Part shown: positions 25,415 to 38,202 of the stretch, piece after piece | Numbering within the stretch: the first letter of the stretch is position 1 | Layout: every line of letters starts with the position of its first letter | NCBI GenBank assembly: GCA_038093515.1 | Contig: JBBPSI010000060.1 | Coordinates: forward strand, 62,001-126,000 | Direction of reading: 5' to 3' | Length of the DNA stretch: 64,000 nucleotides | DNA from: Butyriboletus loyo | Taxonomy: Eukaryota; Basidiomycota; Agaricomycetes; Boletales; Boletaceae | Notes under the pieces: generated by a model | Databases searched by the model: none | What the model saw: the letters and a program-made list of their open reading frames with translations, nothing else | What the model was told of the DNA's origin: nothing | Position numbers and translations under genes: made by a program

Positions 25415-27907
25415 AGTGCCTTTTCGGACCTGATTCTGATACCTCGGAACTGGACATGTGCATCGTTTTCGAAAATCGTTTACAGTCGTCGTAGAGGGAA
25501 GACGTCAGGTCGGACTTTGGACCATCATCATGCGATCGACGACTGGACACGTAGTTTTGCCGATACCCTCCGTAATTTGTAAATTGAAGTAGTGAAATGG
25601 ATATAGACCGTTCATGGCTCTGTGTTTTTCTTTTGGATCGGGTTGATCGAGATCGAGAGAGTGTCTCTGCGAAAGGAACGTCCACCGTTACTGGATGCTT
25701 TATGTAGGTAGCGTCTTAGATGCTCGTCGGTCTGAGGAATCTGTCGTACGCACGACTCTTTACACTCTTTTTCGAAATTCAGCCCGCTCGTCTCGTCTCG
25801 TCCCTAGCCTGATGTACATACATGTACACGTCTCTTGTTTCTCCGTCTACCTCTCGCGAAGCATCTCCGACTAGGATATATGTACATGTATGCATGGATG
25901 TAGCGGCCGTTCTTGAGGTGCTCTTGCCATGCTTGCTTATCACTGCGTTCGCATGAGAGAGCCTAGCGCATTTGTGTTCCAGGGGTCGACTCCTCGTTCA
26001 GCCATGATTACCCCCCTCGTCGAGGCCTTCTCCGGCCTTCTACACGTACTCTACACCGTTTTTAGCTTTCCGATGCGCTTTTACCATGCGTTTCGTCGGA
26101 AAAAAAAACAAAAAAACAAAACAAAACAGGGGTTCATCAAGGACAGCGTCTACCATAGACCATAGATTAAATGGGCAAGATGGCGGGAAGAAATACGGAT
26201 CGTTCATACCTTTGGACCATCGAGATGTCATGTCGAGGGCTTTTTTGGAGGTTGGATTCGAACGCGCCGCGTCGCGTTGTTCTTGAATTCACAGATCGAC
26301 TAGCTCTGTCTTTGTCCACAGAGAATGTGATGATAGAGCCTCCTAGTCACGCTCTTTGTGGGTGATGACTCGTGAGCAGGAACGATTCAAAGAACGTGTT
26401 GATATTGCGAGAGCAGCTCTCGCCGTACGAATTCGAGTCGATGGCTAGCGCAGGAGTGAGCTGGGAAGCAAAGTCGCCCTGAGACATGACTGACGGAACG
26501 CCTTGGAGCACTCGGGCAGGCGCGGTCAGCAATCGGGGCGGATTCGTCCACACGTCGATTCATGTCCCCCGCATACGTACGTCATGTATCGACGAGTATT
26601 GACAGATATCACAAAACACTCAAAGCAGTGACCGCTTACCTGGACGCTGTAGATCCCCGTGGAGGTCCTTTGCGGTGGGCCGCACGAAAGGGATACGCGA
26701 GATACGATACGTATATCGCGACGGCGACAGCATATTGTGTGAAAGAGGCGTCGACAGATCAGAGGGACTCGTGGTTGCGCAGACCAAGGGTGAATCCCAA
26801 AAACGATGGCGACCTTGTGTATGCGATAGACGCAGAACGTCTGGATGTCGAGGCGTCCACGGCGTGTCGAAAATAAAAGGTGTCGGTGGCATGTTGTGTA
26901 GCCAGCCAGGGGTGACGAGCTCCGGTCATCGACAACCTCGACGCGACTATGGGCGGGCGGTCCCATCCCACCGGAAAAAGTGGCCGCGAAGCTGTGACGG
27001 TCCAGGCACGTACAAGACTCACGGGGGTGGTGACCTACCTTACTGGAGCGGGAAAACATGGAGGTAACGAATCTACTACTTTCGAGACTTCAAGACTCGT
27101 ATGAACGATGCCCAACGCACTGTATACAGGTCTCCGGTCGATGGGGGTATGCGGCATTAATGAAGGGAAGAAACGGGGATCTGGGAGGTCCGAGCACATG
27201 AGTTTATATGAGAAACTCGGGCTGAAGCACGCGAAGTACTACGCAAGAAGCGCCCCCTAAAAAGGCCTTTCCGAGGATCTTCGGAAGTGAAGTGTGGTTG
27301 TTTTGGATTGTTTGCCAAACCCCTGACCCTCAGGGTTTCTTCCCAGCGGCGACTGCAACGCAACGTTATCGCTTGAGACGGGTCATTTAAGAGACGATGA
27401 AAGGAAAATCCAGTGTAGTCCAAAAACAAAATGCGAGAAACGCATTGCAAAGCGCGTCTCAAATTTCCGATGGGACTGCCATCGTTGAGGCCCAGTAGTC
27501 AGACACCACCGGGCATTGACCTAGTCACTGTTGGTTATGGACATGTCCTTTCCAAGAATCTCACGGATTGCTGCATATCTGTGGATGACGTAACTGTGGA
27601 GTTTGCCTGGGCGGCCCGAGGGTCCCGCGTTGTTTCGTCTCGGGTATCCCGGAAATCAACTCTACAAACGATCGTCCTAGAAAAGCAAAGGTACACGCAG
27701 CACATGATAGATTTCAAAGCAACGACACACTTGACATGGGTTTTCGACTGTAACATGACTAACAAGTAACGTGGAAAGCGGAACGTGAAAGCAAGCATAG
27801 GAACAAGACATCAACGAGAAAAAACAAGTACCAGAAAACATAGAGCGAACAAAGCACTGGTCAAGGTTTCTTTGTAAACCAAATTGGAATTCAAAACAGG
27901 AGACCAC
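25415..27907. other. Gene-poor stretch, about 2.5 kb
   Basis: Downstream of the intact GH3 gene and of the 3' end of the methyltransferase (convergent). Open frames overlap on both strands around 26526-27060, but none has a recognisable domain, and their frames do not join through plausible introns. An A-rich (AAAAAC)n-like tract lies near 26100-26128. No gene is called. Confidence 0.45.
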
Positions 27908-29222
27908 TCAGGCCTTGGCGGTCCAAACGGTCTGGTACACGCTCACCAGACCAGGGACGCTGCGCATGTCGCGAACATATCCGTCGATCAGCTCGCCTAT
28001 TTCCCGCTCAGTGAGCCCACCTTGGTCCCTTAGAAAAGGCTTCAAGCTTTCCGCGAACATAGCCATCGTGGCAAGGTAAGCACGACCTAAACTCCTCTGA
28101 CGCGAAGACGGGTGCCATTCTCCGATAGGGATGAGGTGCTCCTGGATACGACCATCAGTGAATGTCCCAATTTCTCTTAACCAGCGAGGGATGTGACGAG
28201 TGATCTCATGAAGTCCCATGTGTTCCAAGAGATCGTTGACAACCTTGAAGAATCGTGTGGCGCCAGGGGCGTCAACGGCCAGGTTGCCAGGGTAACCGGG
28301 GGCAAAGGCAATATACCGGCTGATTTCGCCAGAGACGAAGATGCCGCCACGTCGCAAAACACGGGCAGCTTCGCGTAACATCCCCGGATAGTTGGGTATC
28401 TGTTTGAGGAATTATAAAAAGGAAGAGAATACAACGAATAAATGACATGCCGCCAAAGAAACGCCACGCGCATGGACAAAGTCCATCACACCGTCAGGCC
28501 AACGAAGGGGCTGCGTGACATCGAGGATCTCGAAGTGGGCGTTGTGGTAGGGACGCCTGGTCGCGATCGGAACTGTACGTTGATAAAGTTGACAGCGGGA
28601 GCAAGTGACCAATAAGGTTGGGGTTGCAGAACGAAACGTGTCATATACGTACCAATATCTACGCCGGAGAACCTGACGTGTCTAAATTGACTTGCCATAT
28701 CCATAAGCCTATCAAACGAATCCAGCACACACGGATTAGATGGATCAAAGTCCAATCAGATGAAATCACGCACCATCGACCGGTCCCCGTACAGAGGTCG
28801 AGGACGCGTTTCTGCCTGCCCGACTCATAGGCTAACGCTTCGGCGACGGGACCAACAAAGTGAGAACCCAACAGGTCACGCAGAATCCTGTGCTGGGTGT
28901 TTAATCTCTGAAAAGAACTCGCTTTAAGTATGAGTGATGGGAAGAAGAGATACCGACACACCTGTTGCTCCTCGCCGTCGACAGGCAATGGGTATGGCAA
29001 GTTACCATGAGAATGGAAGAGCCGGCCACCATGCTCTCTAAAGTGGCCTGGGAACTCGTCGGCTCCCAGTTCGGTCAGAATCGACGAGGTATCTGACGAA
29101 CCGTCGTCGTCGTCGTCGTCGTCGGAGCCCATAGAGTCCAGCATGCCAGAAGAGGAAATTCGATTAATATTAGCTTCATCGTCGTCCTGCAGATTGTGGC
29201 GGTTATTGAATTCAATCGTCAT
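27908..29222 (-). CDS. Class I SAM-dependent methyltransferase (LaeA-like)
   Basis: The start at 29222 gives MTIEFNNRHNLQDDDEANIN, an acidic Asp/Ser-rich N-terminus whose seven-Asp run is coded by a (GTC)n tract on the plus strand. FPGHFREHGGRLFHSHGNLPYPLPVD follows, a layout common in basidiomycete LaeA-type enzymes. Next come RILRDLLGSHFVGPV and the SAM-binding motif KRVLDLCTGTGRW, then FRHVRFSGVDIVPIATRRPY, FEILDVTQPLRWPDGVMDFVHARGVSL, and LREAARVLRRGGIFVSGEIS (motif III region). The C-terminus ends in SVYQTVWTAKA. Introns lie at about 28400-28450, 28560-28660 and 28740-28780. The substrate cannot be told. LaeA itself partners velvet proteins in ascomycetes, but this subfamily is large and the ortholog is not established. 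Confidence 0.85.
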
Positions 29223-30347
29223 GACCAACAGAGTTGAGGAGGCCAAGGTATGTGGAACAGTGTGCGTATGGGTTTGATGGAGATGACAGTCTGTTGGCAA
29301 GACAAAAATTGGACGCCGCTGCAACTACTGAGTTTTATACCGATAGTAACTCAGCGAAACAGAGTAGAAGCTGGGCACGAGGTCAAAACAAGCGGCCCTG
29401 TTGAATACAGAGTTGAGATGGGAAATGTGCATGTGGGTCCATGAAACGAGATACTTGTCAGGGCGAAATGAACGAGTCTGAGGGGCAGGCGATGTTACGC
29501 CAGGCAACGGGACCATGGACGAACGGTGGAAGGGGTGAATCGCTGAGTGATTGAGTCCGCGTGGATCCGGTCTGAGACTCAGATTCTGAGCGCCACACGA
29601 ACGGAAAGAGGCAAACAAAGCAAAGGCACCAAAAGACGGATAGAAGGAACTCATCGGTCAAGTGGCGAAAGACGATATGTAAACAGAACTGGATCAAGGA
29701 AGACTCGCGGTGAAAAATGAACCAAAATTCCCTGAGCGAAATGGCAGTGGGAGGGAAGGCAACCTGTTACGTGATCAGCGGAACCGCCTCAGAAGGGTCC
29801 AGACCCAACACTCAAGGCTACACTGCACGCGTCGGACATGACCGTCGAAATGGTAGGACTGGTTTGCAATCGTCAGCCTAGCGATCTCCGATGGGTACAT
29901 TAACGCAAGCTCTTACGGATTGATATTAAAAAAGACAGGCCGTCGTTTCCTTTGACTTGACTACCGTGAAACCCGCCTCGTTTGGAACTGAGTTCACGCG
30001 GTCCCGCAAAGGCCGCTACTGAAAGCAACAACCGTCGCCGATAGGATCATTCTCGTCGAGTAACAACATGATTCTCAGGAACGACTTACCGTCATCCAGC
30101 GACTCTGTAGCTATCAGCCAACCGATAAACGATTCCTAGTACTAATCAAATTTTGGCCCGGCGTCTGTGTACGAAGAACCGGGCTGTAAGTGGACTAACT
30201 TTTGACAACTGCCTATTCACTCGGTAAGCCAGCATTTGCTTCCGTTAGGCGTTTACATGTGACTCCGCGTTTGAGATGTGCAGGTCACGTGGCTCCGATT
30301 ACCCACCTACTACAACTCTCAAGTTCTACATTCAAAGGACACTGGCC
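29223..30347. other. Intergenic region
   Basis: About 1.1 kb between the divergent methyltransferase and the doubtful small gene/DNA polymerase X. It should carry the methyltransferase promoter. Only short, unrecognised open frames are seen. Confidence 0.45.
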
Positions 30348-30850
30348 ATGAATGACGCCGACAAATTCTTTGAAGAACAGGACAGGCGAATGAGCATCCC
30401 TGACGAGGATGTAGATGAATATATCCGAACGCGTCTCCTGGCCTCGTGGACGAACCAGTATGTTATCAAACGTTCATGAAGGTTGACTTGCCATTTCATA
30501 CACCGGCGCACAACCACAGATCAACACGGGGATGTGTCAATGGCTCAGAAGATATATCGGATTCTCGGGATGACGGACCGCACGGACCGCATCCTCTCCA
30601 TCTGACAGGGGTTACGTGCAACCCAGCTCAACAAGGCGTTTCATTTGGAATTCCACCATGCTCTTCGACGAACTCACAGAAACGGTGGGCCCGGTTTATC
30701 AAAAAAACAATCATGGATTGTCGTTGACAGTCAACGTTTCTCAGACACAAGCTATCTTTGTCGCACGAGACAGCCAACGAGAACAACAGTGGAGAAACAA
30801 GCAATGCGGGGAAAGAATCGAGCTCTGTATCCCTTGGTTTCTTCCCTGAA
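30348..30850 (+). pseudogene. Possible small gene with inconsistent frames
   Basis: The start MNDADKFFEEQDRRMSIPDE continues to SWTNQ and then a clean intron (30458-30519). Splicing straight through gives a poor Ser/Gly/His-rich tail ending at 30727. In other frames the same DNA reads more protein-like: MAQKIYRILGMTDRTDRILS, a TGA at 30603, then LRATQLNKAFHLEFHHA, then LFDELTETVGPVYQKNN. This suggests a small helical protein that has lost its frame, or an unrecognised exon set. I recognise no family. It could also be an upstream part of the polymerase gene. Confidence 0.3.
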
Positions 30851-30902
30851 CCTTCTTACACGTGCGTTTGCCTTCCCCATTCGATATCGCTTGTACCATG
30901 AC

Positions 30903-33900
30903 ATGAGGAAACTCATTTCCAATAGCACACCTGCCGCAGCACATTGCGTTAAGCGGCGCAAAACGACGAGCGAATATTCTGTTCCGAGGTCGACAAGTTG
31001 TTCTCTGCGTGCCATTGTCTCGGAAGGCCCAGTTCCGGATCTCAGCACCTCGAGGACGACAGCACGAAGACGCTATGCCTCTGTCGGGCCTTTCTCGGAA
31101 TATATTTCCGCTGACCCTGTTGGAGCGAGGGTTTCTCAACGGGCTCGTTCAGACACGGGCGATCAAAACACTGTATCTGGCTCCACCGATCTAGCCTCTG
31201 GAAATGATCAGGAGATACCGCCGCCTGTACAGGCTCAAATGGTTCAGGCAATTAATCTGGCTGTGCCAGTTACAGAAGAAGTTTCCGAATCTTTTACGCG
31301 TGCGAGTGCCACCGGTATTCAGATGAAAGTGGTGCAAGCACTGGAAAGGGAAAGACGGGATTCCAATACTCCACTTGTCTCCACACCTGACAATCCTTCC
31401 GTTATGGCGGTGTTTTCTCTCCCACCAGTTTCGTTACGCCGCAATGCAGCTGCTTCCAGCTCCACCGCATTTGATGGTCATGGGAAGCATAGTTCCGAAT
31501 ACCTGGAGAATTCCGCTTACTTCTCGCCCGCAAATGGGAACCCGAAGATTGCGTTGACTGCAGGTGTTCGCTCGAGCATTGTTGCACCTTCATCACCTAG
31601 ACTTGGTGACGATTCACACGGGGCTGGCAGCATTGAAGAGAACCCAGCACCCAGAACGCCAGCAGGATTTAATAGACCAGCACACCAAGATGCCAGCAAC
31701 ATCACGAGCCCCGGGGGCACGGCCTCTCGGCAGTTCCGCCATGGGAGCAGGGGCTCTTACGTACATCCTACTGTGGCACGGCCTTCGTCATCCCATACGC
31801 TCGTTTCAAAGGAACCAAAGACACGTAGGACAGTGAATAGCGATAGGAGGTCTGGGAAAGCGTCCAGCAGCGGAGGTCGCAATAAGCAAGTGAAGGACAA
31901 GCCGAAACTTATCACCCCCCTTGAGTATGCTCAGAAACTTCAGTCGTCACTCGATCTACGCGTCACGTTCAAGACGAACTATCTCAAAGGAAAGCGCATA
32001 TTTTACGTCGGGGGTGACATGATGTATGCGAGCCCTATAACTCGGGGACGCATGGAATATGTGAGTACACTCTTTCTTACCCACCCTCCGAGATGTCTGT
32101 GTTGTAGCCCTTACACTGCATGTCTACAATGTGGCACAATTTAGTGTGGACTTCCCCGTCATTCTGCAGGTGTTTTGTTGTGGATTTGTGTATAGCAACG
32201 GTGATGTACTGAACATATTTCCCGTAGATTGTGAAGCACGGAGGAACATTGGTTCCAAGATATGACCCGGCCATCGTGACGCATATAGTGACGGCTGCGG
32301 GCGTTCGCCACACTCTGCAAGCCCTGAGGCTCAAATCGCTATCCGATATACCCGACGACATTCCCACTGTCACTTGGGACTGGGTTGTCTCGGGATACGG
32401 ACGGGCGAGGAAGCGGAAATTTTCGGAAGACGGTGAAAGTGCAGATGAGAAAGATTCACTCGATTTCGAATTTATGCACGCAGCGTTTTCGGAACGCATC
32501 GATGCAGGTTGCAGCTGGAAGAACACCCGCCGGGGGAAGCAGTGCGGGGAAGCAGCTCACGACCCAGCGCTGAGGGCAGACAGTACAGATGATCACAGCG
32601 GTGATATGAGTCACATCTCGTACGTTCTGGCATGCGAAGAGGCGTCCCACGCTTATTTTGATTACAGTACATTTTCTCAGGAGAATAGGCCGGCCCAAAC
32701 CGGGCAGCATGGTGTTTCTCACACCTTGTTACCGCCACCTCCCCTGGTCTTCAAATTTGTCGACGGTCACAAAGCCGATGGTCTTGCACCTTCAGAGGAA
32801 GGAGAGAATGCATCGGAACACGGAGATCCCCTTTCGGAGTACTATGCCCAAGCGAGGGCAGATCGTGAAGTCCAGGTTAGTAAAACCATCGGCGATCTGA
32901 ATACTTTAACTACATATTCGCCACGGTGCAGTGGAATCGAGATGCATCAGATTCAGATGACGAGGACAACAATTTCGACTTTCATTGCGAACCAGCACCG
33001 AGGAGGGTGAGTCAGCTGCTATTTAGGGAAGAAGAGACCTGGTCTTTCTATTCTCTCGTCTTCTTTTAGGGTTTTACATGTGACCACAAAGGCGTCAAAG
33101 CAACTGTCTGTGTTAACCAACATATCGTCGACAAGGTAGTGCTCTTGTCACTTTTCGTGCATGTCTTCTGACTATCAAGCAGTTGCAAGAACTCAAACAA
33201 CTTCACCAAGCGAAATCATCTGAGCATGATCGCTGGCGTGCATATAGCTATGGAAAATGTGAGTTTCATGCTTTAATGGACTTCCGTTGCTCATGATGAC
33301 GTAGGTATTCCTGCCCTGCGACAATATCCCAAACCAATCAGATCATTCAGTGAAGCACGCTCTATCCGTGGAATTGGCGAAAAGACTGCATTCAAGGTAC
33401 GGTATTTGAATACACAATGAAGGTTCCTTGTTGCTTAATGGTGGCGGACAAGATCATGGAGATCGTCAACACTGGGGACCTCAGGCGTATCAAGTACGAG
33501 AATACAGAAGATGTAGCAGCTACCAGGACTTTTCAAGGCATTTACGGCGTTGGCAAGTACCCATTGTTTTTCCGTGCTGCTTGACGACGCTCAGCATGCA
33601 TTCAGGTCGACATACTGCCTTTGCTTGGTTTGCAAGTGGGCTCAGAACGCTGGATGATGTCAGAGCTAGGAAAGACGGACTGAAGCTAACCTCGGCACAA
33701 GAAATTGGCTTGAAGTTCTATGATGGTGGGCACTACCATCTTGCTAATTCGGTTGTCCTTGACACATCTTCACTCTAGACATAAATTCGAGGATGTCCCG
33801 CGAAGAAGCAAGGAAAATCTTTGAAATGATCAAACCCATTGGTATGTCAATGTTGGTCATGTCGATGTGGTTGTGTTCGCTGAAACTGCGATGTAGCGCT

Positions 33901-34779
33901 CGCCATTGATGGCAAGTTGTTCATCGAGATCATGGGAAGTTATAGAAGGTGAGCGTTCGAGTTATCTGTTCAAAAATGTGCCTTACTTATGCTTCTATGC
34001 AGGGGAAAGGCTGACTGTGGAGATATCGACATCTTGATCACGCGGTCGACTACAGATGGCAAGACGCACCAAGGTAGGTAAAATCGAGGGCCTTTCGACG
34101 GGTCTAACCAGCACTCAACAGGAGTGCTGCGTACCTTGCTCGAGCAATTGCACGCGACTGGCATCTTGACTGAGGATTTGGCCGTACCCAACGATTTTTC
34201 AGATCTCGAGTTGGTATACCGTGGTCTCTGCAAGTTGCCTGCACCTGGTGCGAAACGCCGGAGGATTGACGTCCTCTGTGTACCCTGGGTGAACCGAGGT
34301 GCTGCGTTGCTTTATTACACGGTAAGCATCTCACCCATCTCGCGCAGTTTGATTTGTTTTATATCACACACACAGGGAGACGACATCGTGAGTGCTCTTG
34401 TGTGTTTCGTGAGCGAACGTAGCACGGGCTTACGCGACCTAGTTCAATCGTGCGATGAGGTTCAAAGCGAACAAGCACGGGTATTCGCTCAACCAACGTG
34501 GTCTATATGCCGGGGTCTTGCGTGACCCGCATGACAGGCAGAAGAAGATTTGTGGAGGTCGGTCGTCCGGGATCAATGCACCACGATGCGTGGCGAGGCT
34601 AAGCTAATATGATTTTCCTAGGAAGTATCGTTGCGTCGGAGACCGAGGAAGAGATCTTCCGTATCTTGGGTTCGTGCGTTCTCTCTTCTGTTTTCCTAGC
34701 TTGTATCGCGTCGTGTTCGATCGCTCACGGTGGTGTAGGTGTTCCGTGGCAGGAGCCCCACGAACGCGTTAGAGGGTGA
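30903..34779 (+). CDS. POL4: Family X DNA polymerase (pol lambda/Pol4-like) with BRCT domain
   Basis: A gap-filling DNA polymerase for base excision repair and non-homologous end joining. The start at 30903 (MRKLISNSTPAAAHCVKRRK) is one of two in-frame choices; the other is 30804. The first ~340 residues are Ser/Pro-rich and look disordered. A BRCT domain follows (LKGKRIFYVGGDMMYASPIT, IVKHGGTLVPRYDPAIVTHIV, IPTVTWDWVVSGYG). Then come the 8-kDa domain (NQHIVDKLQELKQLHQAKS, YPKPIRSFSEARSIRGIGEKTA), a second helix-hairpin-helix (FQGIYGVG...) and the palm motif IMGSYRRGKADCGDIDILIT with the catalytic Asp pair. The third Asp is in KRRRIDVLCVPW. The end is YYTGDDIFNRAMRFKANKHGYSL and LGVPWQEPHERVRG, the usual pol X terminus. 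All catalytic residues are present. About ten short introns. Confidence 0.9.
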
Positions 34780-34934
34780 TGAAAGTACATCATCCCGCCT
34801 ACTTGGTACAACAAGTGGATTAGTTTCGTAGCATCTTTTGTAATGACGATGATCAGAGCTATAGTACATCATGTAAAGTACAGACGGCCTCTTTACTCCC
34901 ATCCAAGAAAGGAAAGTCGTCTTCGTGGACAGCT

Positions 34935-37900
34935 TCAGAAGCCTGAAGCAATGCTCTCGTACGCGGGAGGGGTGTCGCCAGCATCGCTCTCCAGTCCCGA
35001 CACGAGCCGCTCGTATCGCGCCAGCGAAGAAGACGGACGCGACTGATGAGGCGTCGAGACGGGGGTCGGTGAGTGAGAGCACGCATAAGAATGAGTTTGG
35101 GCATGAGCAGAGAACCTTCGCGAACCCGCTTCGTGCGTCCGGCTGGCTGGGGATGGTAGACGCGGCAGCGGCGGCGGCGGCGTTGTATGCGGGCTCGGAC
35201 GACTGCTTCTACGTGCTTGCGAAGATGATCTCGAGTGTTCATGGCTGCTGCGTTGCTCGTGGGCACGACGCTGGAAATGCCCAGCCCCAGCCCCATCTTC
35301 GCTCTCGAGAGATGACGTCGAGCGAGGTGTCACGACATGCCCAATGTAGTCGCAGTCCCCGATTTCGTGTGCATGCCCTTGCTCCATGGGCCGCGCAACG
35401 CTCGGCTGGCATGCACATGCGACCGGACCCTGCAAGCTGTCGATCTGGGAATACCTAGGGAGCGTCTGGTACTCTGTGGTGCAACGACACTGTTGTTGGG
35501 CGCGGTAGAGAGCTGGTTTAGGATCGACGTGCACACGCCTAGAGGGAAGAAACGGAACTCACAGAAAGGATGGTGATCGGGGTTTGTACTGTGATGTCAA
35601 GCAATCTCTTCCTGTCTCCTTCTTCATGGACATTGGTACCTTCGTCCCCGACCCGTTCCACCCTCAGAACGAGGCGCAGGGAATGTTCCACCCTCACATT
35701 CGAGTTCTTCTGTTTCACAGTAAAGTGCAGTCCACGATCACTACCGGGAGGGTCATTGCAACCAGGAAGCCCGATATTGGCTGAGAGCGTGTAGGGACCA
35801 GGACCCCCTAGGATAGAAGGATCAGTAGAGGGAGGGATATATCGCAAGAGTGGCGATCGATGCGGCGAGATAGGCGTCGGAAGGAGCGGGATTTGTATAG
35901 GATCATCTTTATTCGTATGTTTGTTCTTTTGCGTCTGTTCTTCTCCCACCGGATCCATGTCGTCTGCCGAGCACGCATCCTGCACTTCCAGCAACCTCAC
36001 CTGCCTCTTGTCGTCTCTGAAATGTCTTTTTCGTTCATCGACATACCTAATGCGCTGGTCGACGACTATGCCCAGTCTCCAGATCTTGATCTTTTCGAGG
36101 GGCAGAAGAGTGATATCCAACATTACCGTACCGTATGTTGCTTCGCCTCTTGCTTCCACTTCAGCCTCTACTAGGGATTCAGTGTTCGCACAGGTGCCTT
36201 CGCTTACAGCCGTTTCCAAGTGACGCTGCGAGCCAAGAAGAAACAAGCGTGAACTCAGTCCAAAGGAATATGCAAGTTTCTCTTCCCACTGTTTCTGAAT
36301 GAATAATGGTCCAGGATCTCCACAGCCTTCTCCATCTCCAATAGCTGGCGCCGCAACAACTATAAGTGGAACTTGGCAAGAGAGCTTAGATGTGAATGTG
36401 CCGGGTCGGTGAGCGACAGCTTTGATGGCGTAGTCAAGTGATGCATGAGGAACAGAAAGCGTCGGTGGAAGATTGGGCGGAAGCAGGAAGGAAATCGGGT
36501 ACCTATAGGTACCTGCGATGTAAAGTCATTGATCCCAGGAGAACCATTAGCCAAACAGGGAAATCGAGAAGGCAAGCGCAGAGGCAACGACTCAAACTTA
36601 CCTGGCTTAAATTCCCTCCAGCCTTCCCCACGTTCCTTGGACTTCTGTTCGTCATCTTTTTCCTTCTCGTGCTCACGTTCCAGACCGAAGAGGCGACCCA
36701 GACCAAGTAAATGGTGCTCTCGATGTTCCATGTGACCGCTTGAGTGGGATGAATTTACTCCCAGTTGGCTACCGTCCCCAGTACCATCAACACCCTCGCC
36801 TACTTCAAGAATCCTTGCCCTGTTTTGCTCTTCAGCTACAGTCCTGACTCTCGTTCGCCCGCGCTCCCTGTCTTCCGCGACATCTCGGGATCTAGATGGT
36901 GTTCTATAGGCAACTCCCATAACAGTGTCTAAAACAGAACTGAGGGAAAGATGCAAACGGGAACGACCAGTTGGCGTGTTTGAAGAGCCGCGGCTATTCA
37001 TTTGCGTGAGCGGCTGAGTTCCATGCGTATTTCCAGGGGACTGTGTGCGAGAGGGATGACTTAGTGAGAGGCTACGGTGAGGGAGAATGTATGGGGATCC
37101 TTCAGTAGTGTCAGTGTGAAATGAGGTATCGCCTTCAAAGGAAGGACTCGTGTGCACCATATCGTCGGTGTAGTTACCGTTCTCTCGGTGAAGAGGGTCA
37201 TTTGAGGTGCTGGATGCGCTGAATTGCGCTGTGGAATTAGGAAGAGAGAACCCGATTGAGTGCGAACGGGAAGATGGAGGAACTGTAGTTGAGAGATGGT
37301 GAAAAATGAGTTGAGCAGGGGGGAGTTCGAAACGAACGGAGCTGCTCACCGATTCCGTTCCGATGTACCTGCCCCTGTGGATCGTTCCTCACAGCTTGAC
37401 TCAGTTCTTCAAGCGTCTGTGCAGGGTCCTCCACAAGAGCATCAAGCCTTGACTGATTTGGAGTCAGGGACTGGGCCACATAAGTGTACGGCGGTGTTGG
37501 ACCGAGATCAGGAGGGCCACCTATTACACCAATCAAAGGAGTGAGCAAAACGTTATCGCAGGCCACGTGGCGAGTGCGAGGTCCAAAGTTCGCGTCGATT
37601 GCCCAGAAGAGTGCGGGGATACGTACTAATAGAACTTCGGCGCTCGGAACGTCTTCGAGGCGATGAAGGTGGACGAGGCAAAGCTGCCACCGCATGCTCG
37701 TCATCGTTATTGAAATTTGCGGTGGATAATCCGGGCCCTATAGAGGCGGGGCGCCTTCCGCAAGGAACTTGGTCAGCACGAAAGACGGTTACAGTGGAGG
37801 AGTAGATTCTTTGTTTCTCTGGGAGGTCTATACGACGCGACGCGATCCCCATACACAGTACAAATGTATGACAACATAATTCACGGGTATCATCGCGACG

Positions 37901-38202
37901 TGATAGGAGTGAAAATTGTGAATGTCAGTCACCTGGTGTAGGAGAGACCTGAGATAACACGAACCCTCTGGAGGAATGAGTGTCAACACGCCGGTCAACT
38001 CCACTTCGATACTGGAAATCCCGATTGGTTTGACAACATTTAGATTGAGTATTCCTCTAACAAGGGTGGGGGAGTCATTTGGATGAGATTGAAGTCGTCC
38101 TGAGGGATCGGAAGAGCGCAGGAAGACGATGGGCTCGGTGAGGGCAATGTTGAACAGCTGCTTTTTCGAGTCAAGCATGGCAGAGAAGAACGACGATGAC
38201 AA
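34935..38202 (-). CDS. Arrestin-like (alpha-arrestin) protein
   Basis: The start at 38202 (MSSSFFSAMLDSKKQLFNIA; Met-9 at 38178 is an alternative) leads to TEPIVFLRSSDPSGR, LVRGILNLNVVKPIGISSIEVELTG, a typical arrestin N-domain opening. A middle exon (about 37350-36590) is a long Ser/Thr/Arg-rich insert, MSSSVRFELPPAQLIFHH onwards. FLLPPNLPPTLSVPHASLDYAIKA and the C-domain (ATYGTVMLDITLLPLEKIKIWRLGIVVD) follow. The last exon is Ser/His/Pro-rich and ends GDTPPAYESIASGF, containing a PPAY motif of the kind bound by Rsp5/Nedd4-type ubiquitin ligases. Alpha-arrestins link such ligases to plasma-membrane transporters. The target is unknown. The C-terminal disordered tail is unusually rich in Arg/Ser/His. 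Confidence 0.82.

Noticed and set aside
26250..26345. Possible minus-strand tRNA because of a GTTCGAATCC-like B box
   Set aside because: The flanking bases do not form a T-stem or an acceptor stem.
26526..27067. Overlapping frames on both strands (177 and 130 codons)
   Set aside because: No recognisable motif, and no set of plausible introns joins them into one protein.
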